64,000 nucleotides of DNA from Pohlia nutans (GCA_022496805.1 CM040100.1:23341009-23405008); one strand, 5' to 3'; counted from the first letter of the stretch, positions 37,608 to 48,950 are shown. Numbers and translations: made by a program. Notes: generated by a model from the letters alone, not told the origin.

Positions 37608-38810
37608 CAAGCAGTTGAACATACTTCAAATTATCAGTACCTTTAACAAGCATCTTTGAATCCATCATTCCAGGGTTGCATTGAAATATTTTTCAGCGCC
37701 CAGATTGTACATGTACTGCTAAATGTAGTTTTTTTATTTTCTATTTTGGGTTGTTTCATCATTACAAAGGAATGGATATTGAATTCTATAGAACCCTGCT
37801 TTTACACAATTTACTATCTGAGCATGTGGCTTAGAATTTAATTCATCACCAATGTAAAGGAGTGAAACACACTCACATAGCACTCTCAGCTACCAAACTC
37901 ACAAGAACCGCTGGCCATGCCAGAGCTCGAATCTGCAAAAATAGCCACTGGTCAAACACTGCAGGCCTTCTACACATCATCAATTTGAGCGTTTGTCATA
38001 ACTATTATTAAGGTCCAAGAAGCCTCATACTTTTCTTTTAGTAGTTTTCAAGACATGATTTTGTTTGTTTCAAGAAAATATGTTTACGACCAACACACAT
38101 GTAATGTTCTTCGCTCAATCTAATGATATAAAAAAGCCATCCCACTTTCCACAATATGATCAATCAAAATTTTCATGTAAAAACCATGAATTCTTCCTCT
38201 TCAAAGGGTTAACTATCAGACAATTCAAGAAGAGTACCTGGACGTATATTCTTGTTGCTGGAATCAAACCATCATTCTTAGCCCCAACAAAAGCCGGACA
38301 AGTAAACACATTGCAAACACTGTGAAAACTGATTCAAATAATCGATCAGATGTCCTCTCTAAACATTCATTTCAAAGATCACATGAGACTCAGGAGAGGA
38401 AACCAAAGTGATGGAGTCACTTTGTAGCAATTGTGTAACAAAAACTGAGAGACAATAAAAAAAAGCCTAATTATGCCACAAGCTAAAGCCCAAAAAAACA
38501 TCTTGGACAACTGGCGCTTTGCCTCCTCCATTTTCTGTAAAACAGAACAATAAGTCGAGCCAATTTCTATAAATAAATAAATAAATAAATAAAGTGGTCA
38601 TAAAATTATTCCTGAAAATCAACAATCTCGTGACGTTGAAAAGGAATACATACAACGTAAGTGAAGTTAGATGGAAATATGTGACCTTCTGAGCAAGAGA
38701 CGTAGCAATTAAATTGGAAGTGGCCACCAAGAGAAACATGAAAATGTAGCATACTTGATCGCACAAAACCGTTCCTGGGCCTGAATGAGTGAAAGAACTC
38801 CATGCCATTA

Positions 38811-39425
38811 GTACAGTCGGGTACAACATGCTTACGAATTTTTCAATCAGTTTTCATTAGAAAGTTCAACAATTTTTAGGAAGCTCTAGCATGCTCAAAA
38901 ATGAACCAATTTTGAAACCACAAATTGCATTGGAATTGCAATGCAGCGTGCTTCAACTTCATAATAAGTAAAAAAAGAATTATTTAAAATAAGACAACAA
39001 TTTGGATTTCTTTTATGCACTATCTATCATTTCATAGTGAACCTGTGAAAGATAGTCAAAGATTTTTTGCATTAAGGTAAAGAACAAGTAAGAAACCATA
39101 CAAATAGTTCAAGTGGTGTGGGATCAAGTACCTCTAAAGCAATTGTGAAGGTTCATTTTTAATATGTACCATTAAATACAAGTTGCAATTTTCACAAATG
39201 GTGGCAGCACTAAATGGTAGATAGTATATAGAAAACATCAGATTTTTTGTATGATTTTCAATTACATATGTGTATTTGTAAAGAAGATAAAGTAGATTTT
39301 AGTGTGATTTCAATGCAAATTAAAATTTGAAATTCCGTTCATTTTTGAGCATACAGGGGCCTTCCAAAGTTCCCACAAATCTCAACTGGATCCAAAATTC
39401 GTAACCATCTTGTACCCGACTGTAC
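38811..39425. mobile_element. 615-bp MITE with 30-bp terminal inverted repeats
   Basis: The left end starts GTACAGTCGGGTACAA followed by (C/G)ATG(C/G)TTACGAATTTT, and the right end is the reverse complement of the same sequence. Further inward both sides contain AT-rich sequence and TGCTCAAAAATGAAC. The element lies in the MATE pseudogene intron upstream of the exon at 38686-38780. Target-site duplication is not evident and no superfamily is assigned. Confidence 0.65.
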
Positions 39426-40247
39426 ACTTATAATGCAGACTCATGCACAGCATTCTACTCATGTGTGAATCAGAAATAGCAAAATTGAACATCAAATCCA
39501 ACTCAAAACCCTTGCATTGAAGCTAAAAGGGACAAAATAAAAAATAAAAAATAAAAAACTTTCTTTTGTTGATAATCTTCTAAAAGACCTTCTGTTATTT
39601 TAGCTCTTTCAACGGTCATATGAGAATTTTCTTCAATCTATAAATTTTTATTTTTTTATTTTTTTATTTTTTTTGACAAACTCATGCAATCAGTTCTTCT
39701 CTGATATAAAACTTAGCCCCATTTGAATTCTATTATTTTCACAATATGATAAGAAATTTTTTAAACCATGAATCCTTAGATCTTTAGAGTTTAATCAAGT
39801 TGTATGAATTCATGACTTCACCGTTCCATTATTCTCACAAAACTCCAACTGGAAATGGCACAAACTTAGTCACCGACCAATTTCTAAATTGTATCTGAGA
39901 GTTCTTCCTTGCAGTGGAGTTTCTTTCCGTTTCCTCAAACAAAAAAGACAAGAAGAAGAAAGCTTAACAAGAGCAACAAGCTCTAGAGAATTGACATTTC
40001 CAATCACAATGACATTTCCAATCACATTTCCAAAGAAATGCCAATTAAACTCTAATTCTCTTGTGGTTCAAATAAGATCAGAGTTGTGCCCTATTTTATT
40101 CTAGAAATCCTACTAACTTTGTACCAGTTATTTAGTTTTCTATGTCTGAAAATGAAAATAAAAAAATAAATTGTGAGAGCATAGATGGAAAAAAGAAAAA
40201 GGAAAAAAAGTTGTAGAATGACAAGAGAAAGTACAAGTATCTAACAT
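39426..40247. other. AT-rich DNA left of the copia element; nothing identified
   Basis: Expected to contain 5' MATE sequence or the far side of the hydrolase interrupted by copia, but no exon is recognisable. It contains short A/T-rich simple repeats (AAAATA-like around 39535-39560). Confidence 0.35.
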
Positions 40248-40252
40248 AGGAT

Positions 40253-40509
40253 TGTAGAGAATCGTCTATCGACAAGTTAGAAACAGATGATCGTACTACT
40301 CGGCTACTGGTCCTCTTATCAGCTATGCCTTAGTGGCCCACTAACTCAACACTAATTGCAGTCCTAACGACTGTAGTAAGTGACTGTTATCACCACTAAC
40401 CTTGCTTAACTAATCTCACCTACTGATATTGATACAATTGGTACCGGTACCAACAACCAAGAGTAATGACCTGAATGAACAGAGGTGAAATTGATCTACT
40501 GTATCAACA
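40253..40509 (-). repeat. copia 3' LTR
   Basis: In element sense it begins TGTTGATACAG and ends GATTCTCTACA (TG...CA). It pairs with the 5' LTR at 45685-45941. Confidence 0.95.
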
Positions 40510-40527
40510 TTCTCCCTCGCTTTCAGA

Positions 40528-41261
40528 ATCATTTCTTCAAAGCGTTTCCTGCTGGTTGCGATGCCGAGGCTAACTCGAGAGTCGATGAGGGTTTTTGTGA
40601 CTATATCGCGAAGGAGTTGACTCTTCCACATGTTGCTTTGTTTCTCCTCTGGACTTTGAGTATACTGGTTGGGAAGATTGCTGATGTAGCTTCTTCCAGA
40701 CTTTGGCGATGGTTCGTGAGTTCGCTGGGTGAAAACAAGCGTCTGTTCCATGAAGATGAGGCTTTAGGTGATGATTCTTTTGGTCTTTCAAGCGTTGTCA
40801 AATTAGCTACTCATGTATTGAGTGAGGTACTTGAATTTGACGAAGGCTTGATTCCTCCATTGCCTGACACCCTTGACTGTGACAGGGTCTGGACCGCGCT
40901 CATGAATCCACCTTCAATTCCTCTGCTCTTTCAGCTTTGCCGCGTTAGTGTTCGGTGGAGCAGATTTGTAATAGCGACTATCGAGTGGAATGCTTGGACT
41001 TTGGTCAGGCTAGATGCATTGGGATACTGCAGGTACACTGCTACTAGGCATTTTTTCTATCATCCTTTTTCAATAAGATATAGTAATGAAATAGAGAACT
41101 ATAGACTATTGGTTGCTGAGGATATGGAGCAGTTAGCAAGTAGGTTGAGTTTCTTCAGATTGAGGAATGGATCTTTTCCTAGCTACGATTCTCAAAAAGG
41201 TTGTCCACCAGAATACCAGATGTTCGTCTCAATCCTGAGAATTATGGACTCTAGCTACTAA
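40528..41261 (+). CDS. Long antisense ORF between pol and 3' LTR of the copia element; function unknown
   Basis: An open frame of about 258 codons runs on the plus strand, opposite to gag-pol, from inside the LTR (40485) to a TAA at 41259-41261. The first in-frame ATG is only about halfway along (at the MNPPSIPLL stretch), so a complete protein would need a non-ATG start or an upstream exon; a good splice acceptor (CTCGCTTTCAG) ends at 40527. The product has one hydrophobic segment (LPHVALFLLWTLSILVG), an acidic stretch (HEDEALGDDSFG) and an aromatic basic part (RVSVRWSRFVIATIEW). I do not recognise a family. Sense gag-pol of the same element has many stops, so this uninterrupted frame is notable. 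It occupies about 750 bp where copia elements normally have almost nothing. Confidence 0.5.
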
Positions 41262-41286
41262 GAAACCAACTTGTAAGAACAAGATT

Positions 41287-44200
41287 CTAAATGAGTAAGG
41301 GAACTGATTTCTCGGCATCAATTTGTACTAAACCTAATTTGCTCCTCAAGTGTTCAAAGACAGTTTTGCCTATGGCTTTGGTCAAGATGTCAGTGAGTTG
41401 TTTGCTAATTGATGTGTACTCTAAATCTATTTCTCTAGACAATATTTTTTCTCTAATAAAGTGATGTTTTAACTCAATGTGCTTTCTACACCCGTGGTAG
41501 ACCGGATTGTGAGCAAGATTTAGACTTCCTTGATTGTCACCATATAGTGTTGTTGGAATCCTCAAATCTTGTATTTTAAGCTCTCTAAATAGTCAGCGAA
41601 GCCATAATGCTTCCTTGGTCCCTTCTGTAATTGCTATGTATTCCGATTCGGTAGATGACAAGGCTACTGTCGGTTGCTTCTTGCTATTCCAAGTAATGGG
41701 AGTGTTGCCCATCATGAATAGATAGCCGATTGTAGATTTGCGATCATGGGTGTCACTCGCCCAATCGGCGTCTGTGTAGACAGAAAGGTCTGCTTCTCCC
41801 CTCACTGATATAAGAGCGCAAAATCGGTGGTCCCTTGGAGATATCTGTAGATGTGTTTAACAGCCTGCGCGTGCGGTTCCTAGGGAGAGGTCATGAAACG
41901 ACTCACCATACTCACAGCAAAGGCAATATCAGGACAGGTGCGGGTGAGGAAAATGAGCTTTTCTACCATCTGCTGATAGCAGACGGGATCAACTAAGGGA
42001 GCCTGCATGTCTTGCTGGAGTTTTAATTTCTCTAGCATGAGAGTCACTACGGGGCGGCAATTAGCCAGCCCAAATTCTGCCAGCATGCTTCAAATATATT
42101 GTCGCTGGGTGACAGCGATGCCCTCGGGAAAAAAAAAATTTGAGCCTAAGGGAGTAAGATAGTAAGCCTAAGTCTAACATCTTAAAGTTTTTTGGATTTC
42201 CATACAAATAAAAGCGATATGTTCATCATCATCACCAATGAGATAATCGTCGTCTACATAAGGTATTAGTAACTTAAGCTTGCCATGGCGTTTGGTATAG
42301 TAAAGGTTTGAATCCGCAGTGGACTTGCTAAGGCCCTGGCTTAGAAGATAATAGTCTACCTTATTGTACCAAGTACGAGGAGCTTGTTTTAGACCATACA
42401 AGGTATTTTTTAATTACAGGCAAAGTTTTTTTGAGGTGTAAGCTCAAAACCGGGCGGAGGAAACACATAGATGTCTTCTTTGATTGTGCCATTCAGAAAA
42501 GCAGTTTTGACATCTAGATGGAAAATTTTCCACCCTCGGTATCCTGCTAGGGCAACTAAACTCCATAGAGTGTTCCATTTTACTACTGGGACAAAAGTTT
42601 CGGTATAGTCCTGTCTTTCTTTGTGTTGGAAGCCCTTTGCTACAAGTCTAGCTTTCAACTTAGTTGTGGATCCGTTTGCATTGGTTTTCACTCGATACAC
42701 CCATTTGGTATTGATGGCTTTACAATGGGGTGGGAGTGGAACAATGTCCCAAGTGTCGTTTTTGTATACCGAGGCCATCTCACTGTCCATGGCTTCTTTC
42801 CAGCCGGGGTAGTCTAGTGTGTCATGGATATTGGTGGGTAGACTAATCAGGGGTATGGTTTCTGCTGCAAAGAGATGGAAGTCTTTAAGTCTTGATGGTA
42901 TACGACTAACACGACTACTACGAGTTTCGTCAACTGACAGTGATTCGTTTGATCTTTGTCTCCTTTGGTAAGTGCGGGTGGGAATCTGTGCTTGACATGA
43001 CATATCGGGTTCTAGTGGGACTTGGATCGAGAATTCGTCATGTGGAATAGGAAAGAAAACAGGGGAGTTTTGAGCAAGGTCAGACCTGGTTGTAGTATTG
43101 GTTTGGTGCAATTAAGATGTGTAGTCGTCAATAGAGGTACCAACATGATTCCTGATGATCGAGACAGACTATAGGTCTTCATCGTGATTTGAGGGCGAGA
43201 CGGCCTGAGTAGGTGTTGGTGCCGGTAGTTGATCAGTCCCAAACATGCTCCTGGTTGACTGTGACAATACTAGCGCCTCGGTGGGTTTGGATGCCACAGT
43301 GGTGGGCAAGTCAAAAACTTTGCTTGGAATCTCCTTCCTATTAGTAGTTTCTGCTAGGGGAAAGATGCGTTCGTCAAATTTTACATTCATCGATACAAGT
43401 ATTTTTCGGGAGCTTCTGTGGTAATTCCTGAAACCTTTTGACTAGGTATTGTAATCCAGGAAGATGCACTCAGTTGAGAACGGAGTCCATTTTTTCTTCG
43501 AATGAGCAGTGTTAATCACGAAGATTCAACAACTGAAGACTCTAAGGTGCGCGTCTGATGGTGCAAATCCTATGAGTCTCTGGTATGGTGAATCACTTGT
43601 GTTTGCACGCGTGGACATGCGGTTGATCAAATAGTTCGCTATTACGATAGCCTCCGTCCACAGGTGAGTTGGGAGACCACAGTCATAGGCCATGCAACAT
43701 GCCTTCTCAAGTAAACTACGGTTCTTTTGTTCCGCCACTCCGTTTTGATGCGGAGTGTAAGCCTACATGAATTGTCGAATGATGCCAACGTCTTCGCAAA
43801 ATTTGGTAAACTCGTTAGAAACATATTTTCCACCTCTGTCAGAACGTAAGGCTTTGATTTTGAAGTTTGCCTGCAGTTCTACCATTGTTTTGAACTGATT
43901 AAAGTTAAGTAACGTCTCATTTTTCCATTTTAGAAAGTAGATCCACGTATAACGAGTAAAATCATCTGTCAGAGTGAGAATGTAACGTGAACCTATGATG
44001 ATGGAGTGGCCAATGGACCACACAGATCCGTGTGAATCAAAGATAGAGGTTGGACAACTCAGTGATGCCCAGTCAAACTTCGTTTCTCCTCGACTGCTCT
44101 TTATATTTCTTTTGGTCTGTTGGTTTTCTTGGCAACTGAAGTGGCTCGCTTTACTTCTGGAAGACACAGTTTTCCCAACTGACAAACGGGACATACGCGG

Positions 44201-45471
44201 GAGGAGAGTTCCATGGAAAAGAGACCAATTGCCTTGGACTTCTGTGCCATAAATATTATGATCTTGCAGCTTGCGTGCCCCAATCTTTTGTGCCAGAGAA
44301 TCATGTTTTGTATTTTCGTGTCACTTTATGGTGTGAGAACGTTGAGTGATACTTCTTGAGGAGGGAACTTGTAAAGACCGTTTTGTCTATCACGTTTTTT
44401 TGTTCCTACTACATGACAATTGCTAGGTCATGGGAAATTTCTAAGGATCCACACATGATCTGAGTCAAATAGGACTTTGAACTTTTCCTTCCCATCTGTT
44501 ATGGTCCCAACTGACAACAAGTTTTTGGTGATTCCGGGCACATAGAGAACATTGTTAAACTTTATTTCACCAGAACCAATGGAAATTTCCACTTTTCCAT
44601 TGTCGACAACATTGAGAAATTCGCCTCTTGCGATACTGACTTTAGAACGACTACCTATCTCTAGGTTGCTTAGGGAGTGATTGCGGCCAGTAACGTACTT
44701 AGAAGCCATGCTGTCTACAAACCAATCATGATTAGGTGAGCCAGGGTCATGATCTGCTAGGTTGACTTCGGTGATGTTGGCAGCCAGTTCGGACTCAGCC
44801 TTCTTTGGGCATGTACGCATCCAATGATCCTTGGACCCACAGTAATGACATTCGCCTCCATTTTTCTTGACCTTGGAATGACTATCTTCCTTTTGGCTAT
44901 TGAATACTTTTCTGTGTTCGCCCTTGACTAGCAGGGCCTCGTGGTAGTTCCGCTTGCCCTTAAGCTCCCTCCTCAGGTCGTCTTGCATCAAAATGATGAT
45001 GAGCTCAGCGACTGTAGGCAAGACAGGTCGATACATAAGTGTGTTGACTAATTCATTATAGGTCTCTAGAAGAGCCATGAGAACGTGCTCAACAATTTCC
45101 AAATCAGCTATCTGCTCACCAACGCAGGCAAACTCATTGATGAGTTCCTTCACATGCTACAAGAAATCAGTCATAGAACAAACTTCGTCCATTTTCAAAT
45201 TAGTTAGTTTCCTTCTTAGCATTAACTTCCTAGAATTAGTGTTGCCTGCGTAAAGATTTTTTAGAACTTCCCAACACTCATCTAGCTCTGTGATGTTAGC
45301 AATATAGAGAATAACATTTTCGCGTACAAAAAGTGCTATCATAGTCAAAGCCTTGCTTTTTTGAACCTGTAGAGGAGCAATTTTGGTTGGGTCAGTGGAA
45401 GCTACCGTTCCTACAGGAAGTTCTACCAGTTTCCAGAAATCTTCTCTATTCATCATGTTCCTCATTTTGAA
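41287..45471 (-). pseudogene. copia gag-pol polyprotein, decayed
   Basis: Domains are in copia order on the minus strand. Gag (45471 to about 44850) ends in the CCHC knuckle CHYCGSKDHWMRTC. The protease motif WFVDSMASKYVTG has a Met where the Gly of the usual DSG triad is expected. Next come the pre-integrase WHKRLGHAS...CPVCQLGK (about 44290-44170) and the integrase core (TDDFTRYTWIYF, LRSDRGGKYVSNEF, about 44000-43500). Reverse transcriptase follows (KWVYRVKTNANG, KARLVAKGFQ, FHLDVKTAFLNG, catalytic YVDDDYLIG, 42800-42170), then RNase H (YTDADWASD, ALSSTESEYIA, LYGDNQGSL, 41805-41300). In-frame stops (for example a TAG at 45157-45159) and several frameshifts break the reading frame. No active product is expected. 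Confidence 0.9.
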
Positions 45472-45671
45472 ACCCTAAACACTACACTTTGGGTTTCCTT
45501 CTAATTTGGAAGCATCTCCCATAGAGGTATCTCTAAAAGCCATCTTGGCTTCTCTTAGAAACTATCTTTGCCTCAAACTGAGAAAATCTCGCCACTTGCT
45601 TGTTTCTACTGACTAGTCCTCTGGCTGCAAACTATCCTGCAATATTTATCTTAGCCAAACTCTCAGAACCG

Positions 45672-45684
45672 GGCTCTAATACCA
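45672..45684 (-). promoter_or_regulatory. copia primer binding site (initiator tRNA-Met type)
   Basis: In sense orientation TGGTATTAGAGCC directly follows the 5' LTR, one substitution from the usual plant copia primer site TGGTATCAGAGC. It primes minus-strand cDNA synthesis. Confidence 0.85.
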
Positions 45685-45941
45685 TGTAGAGAATCGTCTA
45701 TCGACAAGTTAGAAACAAATGATCGTACCATTCGGCTACTGGTCCTCTTATCAGCTGTGCCTTGGTGGCCCACTAACTCAACACAAATTGCAGTCCCAAC
45801 GACTCTAGTAAGTGATTGTTATCACCACTAACTCTGCTTAACTAATCTAACCTACTTATATTGACACAGTTGGTACTAGTGCTAACAACCAAGAGTAATG
45901 ACCTGAATGAACAAAGGTCAAATTCATCTACTGTACCAAGA
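45685..45941 (-). repeat. copia 5' LTR
   Basis: 257 bp, same length as the 3' LTR and about 91% identical by eye. It begins TCTTGGTACAG (one base off TG start) and ends TCTCTACA in sense orientation. Confidence 0.95.
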
Positions 45942-45946
45942 AGGAT

Positions 45947-46151
45947 ATAAAGTATATTCACTATATTGAACAAGCACAGCAACGACACCCTCCTTGGCAA
46001 GAAAAGTGCCTAAAGGGAGAATTGTCATTTATCCCTAGATGCCCTCACACCTCCGTGTACCAATATCACAACCGGCATGAGCCTTTCAACAGGCTTGAGC
46101 TCTCCTACAGGTGGAGTAAATTTCCGCTTACATGGCACATATAGATCCAAC
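45947..46151 (-). pseudogene. Exon of an alpha/beta-hydrolase (isoprenylcysteine methylesterase-like), broken
   Basis: Minus-strand coding remnant with an AG acceptor at 46152-46153. It reads LDLYVPCKRKFTPP, then PVVILVHGGV (the oxyanion-hole HGG of the alpha/beta-hydrolase fold) and RASRDK. A TGA follows where the family usually has Trp, then QFSL, a frameshift, and GTFLAKEGVVAVLVQY...LYP. This arrangement matches plant prenylcysteine methylesterase (ICME) and related carboxylesterase-type hydrolases. The copia element inserted immediately after LYP, with its AGGAT duplication lying in the exon. Catalytic Ser, Asp and His parts are not found on the other side. A dead fragment; it could be from any HGGV-type hydrolase. 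Confidence 0.65.
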
Positions 46152-47637
46152 CTATTCATAAAATTACAACCTCGCATATTAGCGTCCTAAAATTTTCACC
46201 AAAACCATCAAGGCTTACTTACACTCAGTATCCAAAAACATAACAACCATGCATCTTGTGCAGCGGAAAACACATCAATGAAATGAAACAAATCAAAAAA
46301 GCAAAGAATGAAAGAAATCGTTGAGTAGCTCAAAACATGCTTCTAGTCTCTAACTGATAGTCTTTCAAACGTCCATCTCTGCTTTGAAATAGCCATCCAA
46401 TTCAAACCCTACAATGACCTTGAAATTCATGGAAGAGGCAATCCAGTGGAGTCCAAAACGAGAGAGCGAACCCACTTCTGTATGACTGACTCGCTGGAAC
46501 AAAACAAAAAATCTCAAATTCATCAAATTCATCCTTCACTCTTGCAAATTGCACACTCACTCATATTCAAAAGAATTAAAGAAAAAGACCCCCTAATTTA
46601 ATCATGAACAACACGAGAAACAGGATGATATCAGAAACCCACATTAATTCAAGTGAGTGAGAAAACAAGCTTCGAGAGTGAAGAAGCAAAATTGCTCCTG
46701 AAGAGAAATGATATGATGGGTGTGGATTGTGAGGCATTAGGGTTGAGTTGGGAAGAAGACCTCGTTAGGAGTGGCGTCAAGACAATCACTGATAAGATTG
46801 CTATGGTGCATTGTGCCATAAATATGACAAACCATGTGCCTTCAATTCTTGGCAAGCTCCACTTCTTACTCATTGCCTCCCAATAATGAAATGCGCTCAA
46901 GATCCAGTTTATCAAAGATCACAATTGAACTACGATGAGCACCTACCTCAAAACCCCAAAGCCAGAAGAAAATTAGATTTTACCACAAAATTTAGAAAAA
47001 TAAACTGTGGGTTAACTCTGATTCTCTAATAAGAGATCATGTACAATCATAGAGTAAATATGCGTTCAATCTGTATGACAATTCATACCTTGTTGGCAAG
47101 CAACAACAATGAACAATGACCAATGACCAATGAATGAGATCGTTAGGCATTCCATTTGAATGAAACGTTAACTCGGGAGGCATTTTTAGCAAAACTTTCT
47201 TTGTATCGCAGAAACCACAATCGAGTTGAAAATCTATCAATCAAATCGTAAGGTGCAGATGATGCAACTGATGAAATTTCAGAACTTCATTCTAGACTTA
47301 ACTATATAGATATATAGAAACTCCGGTCCTCTTTCGAGGCCGGCGTGAATAAAGTGTCTGTTCGTCTTGACAATGAGCCAATGCCCACCGGGCAAAGGGA
47401 CATTGGTACAAGACTACTCTCCCCTTTCGAGAATAGACACTTTAGTAACCTAGACTTAACTACAACTACTTGGGAAATAGCTTGATAGCCCACATTTGCA
47501 ACGAGCAAAATTTAACATAAAGCCGAATCAAAAAACTCCAAGAGTATCACTTGTTAATTATGAATGAGATCTTGATCAAGCAATTCTAGATTCATTTGAA
47601 CCTAATTGCATCTAGCTTCTTTGGCTTAGCCTGTAAA
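46152..47637. other. Intergenic DNA between hydrolase remnant and MITE; no assigned gene
   Basis: Contains a plus-strand ORF at 46653-46886 (acidic, CEALGLSWEEDLVRSGVKT) and an overlapping minus-strand ORF. Neither has a recognisable family or splice context, so I leave both uncalled. Upstream hydrolase exons should lie here if any survive, but none was recognised. Confidence 0.3.
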
Positions 47638-48017
47638 TTAACCCTTAAACGTCAAGAGGGCCTGGGCGGGGCAGCCCGAAAGGCATCTAAATTTTCGGAG
47701 GCGAAAAAAACTAAAAAAGAAAAATAAAAAAACGGCTCTACTGGCCAGCATTGTTGCGGCACTGTAGCACTGCGGTTTTTTTCAAGAAACGACCTCTGCT
47801 GCCCCAACCTCAACTCTTGTTCATTTTGATAACTTTGATTGCTTACCAATGACTCCACAATCTCTCAAATGAGACGCAAATTTGCAATCTAGATCGCTTT
47901 TTCAGTAGCTTTCCAACGCACCAATCCTCACTTGATTTGGTTGAGAAAATCTACTTTTTTCCTCAATTATTCCGTTGTAACAAGCCCGTGGGGCTTGCTT
48001 TGACGTTTAAGGGTTAA
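47638..48017. mobile_element. 380-bp MITE, TTAA-flanked, piggyBac-like ends
   Basis: TTAA at 47638-47641 is followed by CCCTTAAACGTCAAGAGGGCC; the right end reads GGGCTTGCTTTGACGTTTAAGGG and then TTAA at 48014-48017. The inverted ends match over about 14 bp (CCCTTAAACGTCAA) with partial similarity beyond. The interior is not similar to the 16.4 kb element, so it is a related but different subfamily. No coding capacity. Confidence 0.7.
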
Positions 48018-48590
48018 GCCCAAAAATTGAGGTTATGCCAGAATAGATCATCATTGACAGTGAGAGGATAAAACTAGTGAAACACTAAGGAGCTGCTTCT
48101 GAAAATTAATATTCTACTGATGACCTATTCCTTCACTGGAAGTTGGATAAAGAGGAAAGCCATTTTGAAGATCAAGGTAGGAATGGTGTAAGTTTACCTA
48201 AAAATGCAATCCATGGTGAAGGCCAATTTGCAAACCAATATAACAATCAAGAACATCGAGTACCTGTTACAAAGAACCTTAGTTAGTAAAAGGCAAGCTT
48301 CAATTGAATCCACTTTCAATGGTTAGAAACAAGGGCAATCTTTATTTTTGTCCTTCCAAGATGATTGCATAGAAGATATCACTAATATGTTCTTATGATA
48401 TTCACTCAGTCTACACTTACCCAACATACCTCAAAAAAATTGTAATAAAAGCACATCTCAATTTTTACCTATTTGGTGAGCTCTAGCTTTGCTTTTGAAG
48501 ATGCACTTGTCTTGAAAATTTCCACCACCCCCTACTGAATCCCTATTATAGAAATGTATTAAGCATGTGAGCAGAGACTACTAGGGCCAT
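48018..48590. other. Intergenic DNA; nothing identified
   Basis: No ORF with a recognisable motif, RNA gene or repeat boundary seen between the MITE and the CACTA element. Confidence 0.4.
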
Positions 48591-48604
48591 GAACACTACA
48601 AGAA

Positions 48605-48950
48605 AACCAGCCCAATGTGACCGGATGTGACTAAGCGCATATGACTATGTAGTCACCTCAGTCATTGGTTTAGTCTAAAATCAGTCCTAAGAGGGTCCAG
48701 TCATGGACTAGTCATATAAGTAGTCATATTTTTGAGGACCTGGGTGGGAACGTCTACGGGAACGGGACATATGTTCTCCTGCCCGGTTCCCAGAGTCATG
48801 CTTTGAGTGCTTACTATGTGTAGTCATACTAATGTAGTCGGATTGTATGGGTATATGGTTTATGTATGTCTTACTGTAGTAATAGAGTTGGTTTGGGTGA
48901 CTACATGCAGTCATGTAGTAAATAACCTGACTAATAGTAGTCATATATTT
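48605..48950. repeat. CACTA left subterminal repeats (TAGTCAT motif cluster)
   Basis: Repeated GTGACTA, TAGTCAC, TAGTCATA and ATGACTAC motifs in both orientations within about 350 bp of the left end. In En/Spm such subterminal motif arrays bind the element's TnpA protein; that role here is inferred from position and superfamily. Confidence 0.75.

Larger units (their letters stand above)
34420..38780 (-). pseudogene. Broken MATE efflux transporter gene (DTX46/EDS5-like subfamily)
   Basis: Minus-strand exons of a MATE-family (multidrug and toxic compound extrusion) carrier, most like the plastid-associated EDS5/DTX45-48 group. They are: 38686-38780 ([27 protein letters not shown]), about 38459-38534 ([19 protein letters not shown]), 38238-38319 (FVGAKNDGLIPATRIYVQ), 37877-37932 (IRALAWPAVLVSLVAESA), a remnant at 37605-37668 (GMMDSK), 36742-36805 (LCLSYGTAGAVWATIASQ), 36387-36527 (NNKGYDAL, APSMKELIDIAKLTAPLLLL), and a weak exon at about 34442-34520 (WATIACQVGAHHLGMPIF). 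Most junctions are still GT-AG. The first exons are not found. The exon around 36.8-37.6 kb is split by the fold-back element and carries a stop, and the 3' part is separated by the 1.7 kb element. Non-functional. Confidence 0.8.
40253..45941 (-). mobile_element. Ty1/copia LTR retrotransposon, full length, old
   Basis: A 5689-bp element in minus orientation. The two LTRs are 257 bp each (40253-40509 and 45685-45941), flanked by the 5-bp target duplication AGGAT (40248-40252 and 45942-45946). In sense orientation the primer binding site TGGTATTAGAGCC abuts the 5' LTR (45672-45684), matching initiator tRNA-Met, and a purine tract AAGCGAGGGAGAA abuts the 3' LTR (40510-40522). The LTRs differ at about two dozen sites by eye (roughly 9%), so the insertion is old. 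Gag-pol is decayed. The 3' part has an extra antisense ORF, listed separately. The insertion splits a hydrolase exon. Confidence 0.95.

Noticed and set aside
46649..46915. Overlapping ORFs, plus 46653-46886 and minus 46649-46915
   Set aside because: No family motif, no convincing splice context and no clear link to the adjacent hydrolase remnant.
47302..47508. Minus-strand ORF in a slightly GC-richer patch
   Set aside because: Short, no recognisable motif, and next to a direct repeat of TAGACTTAACTA; not supported as coding.
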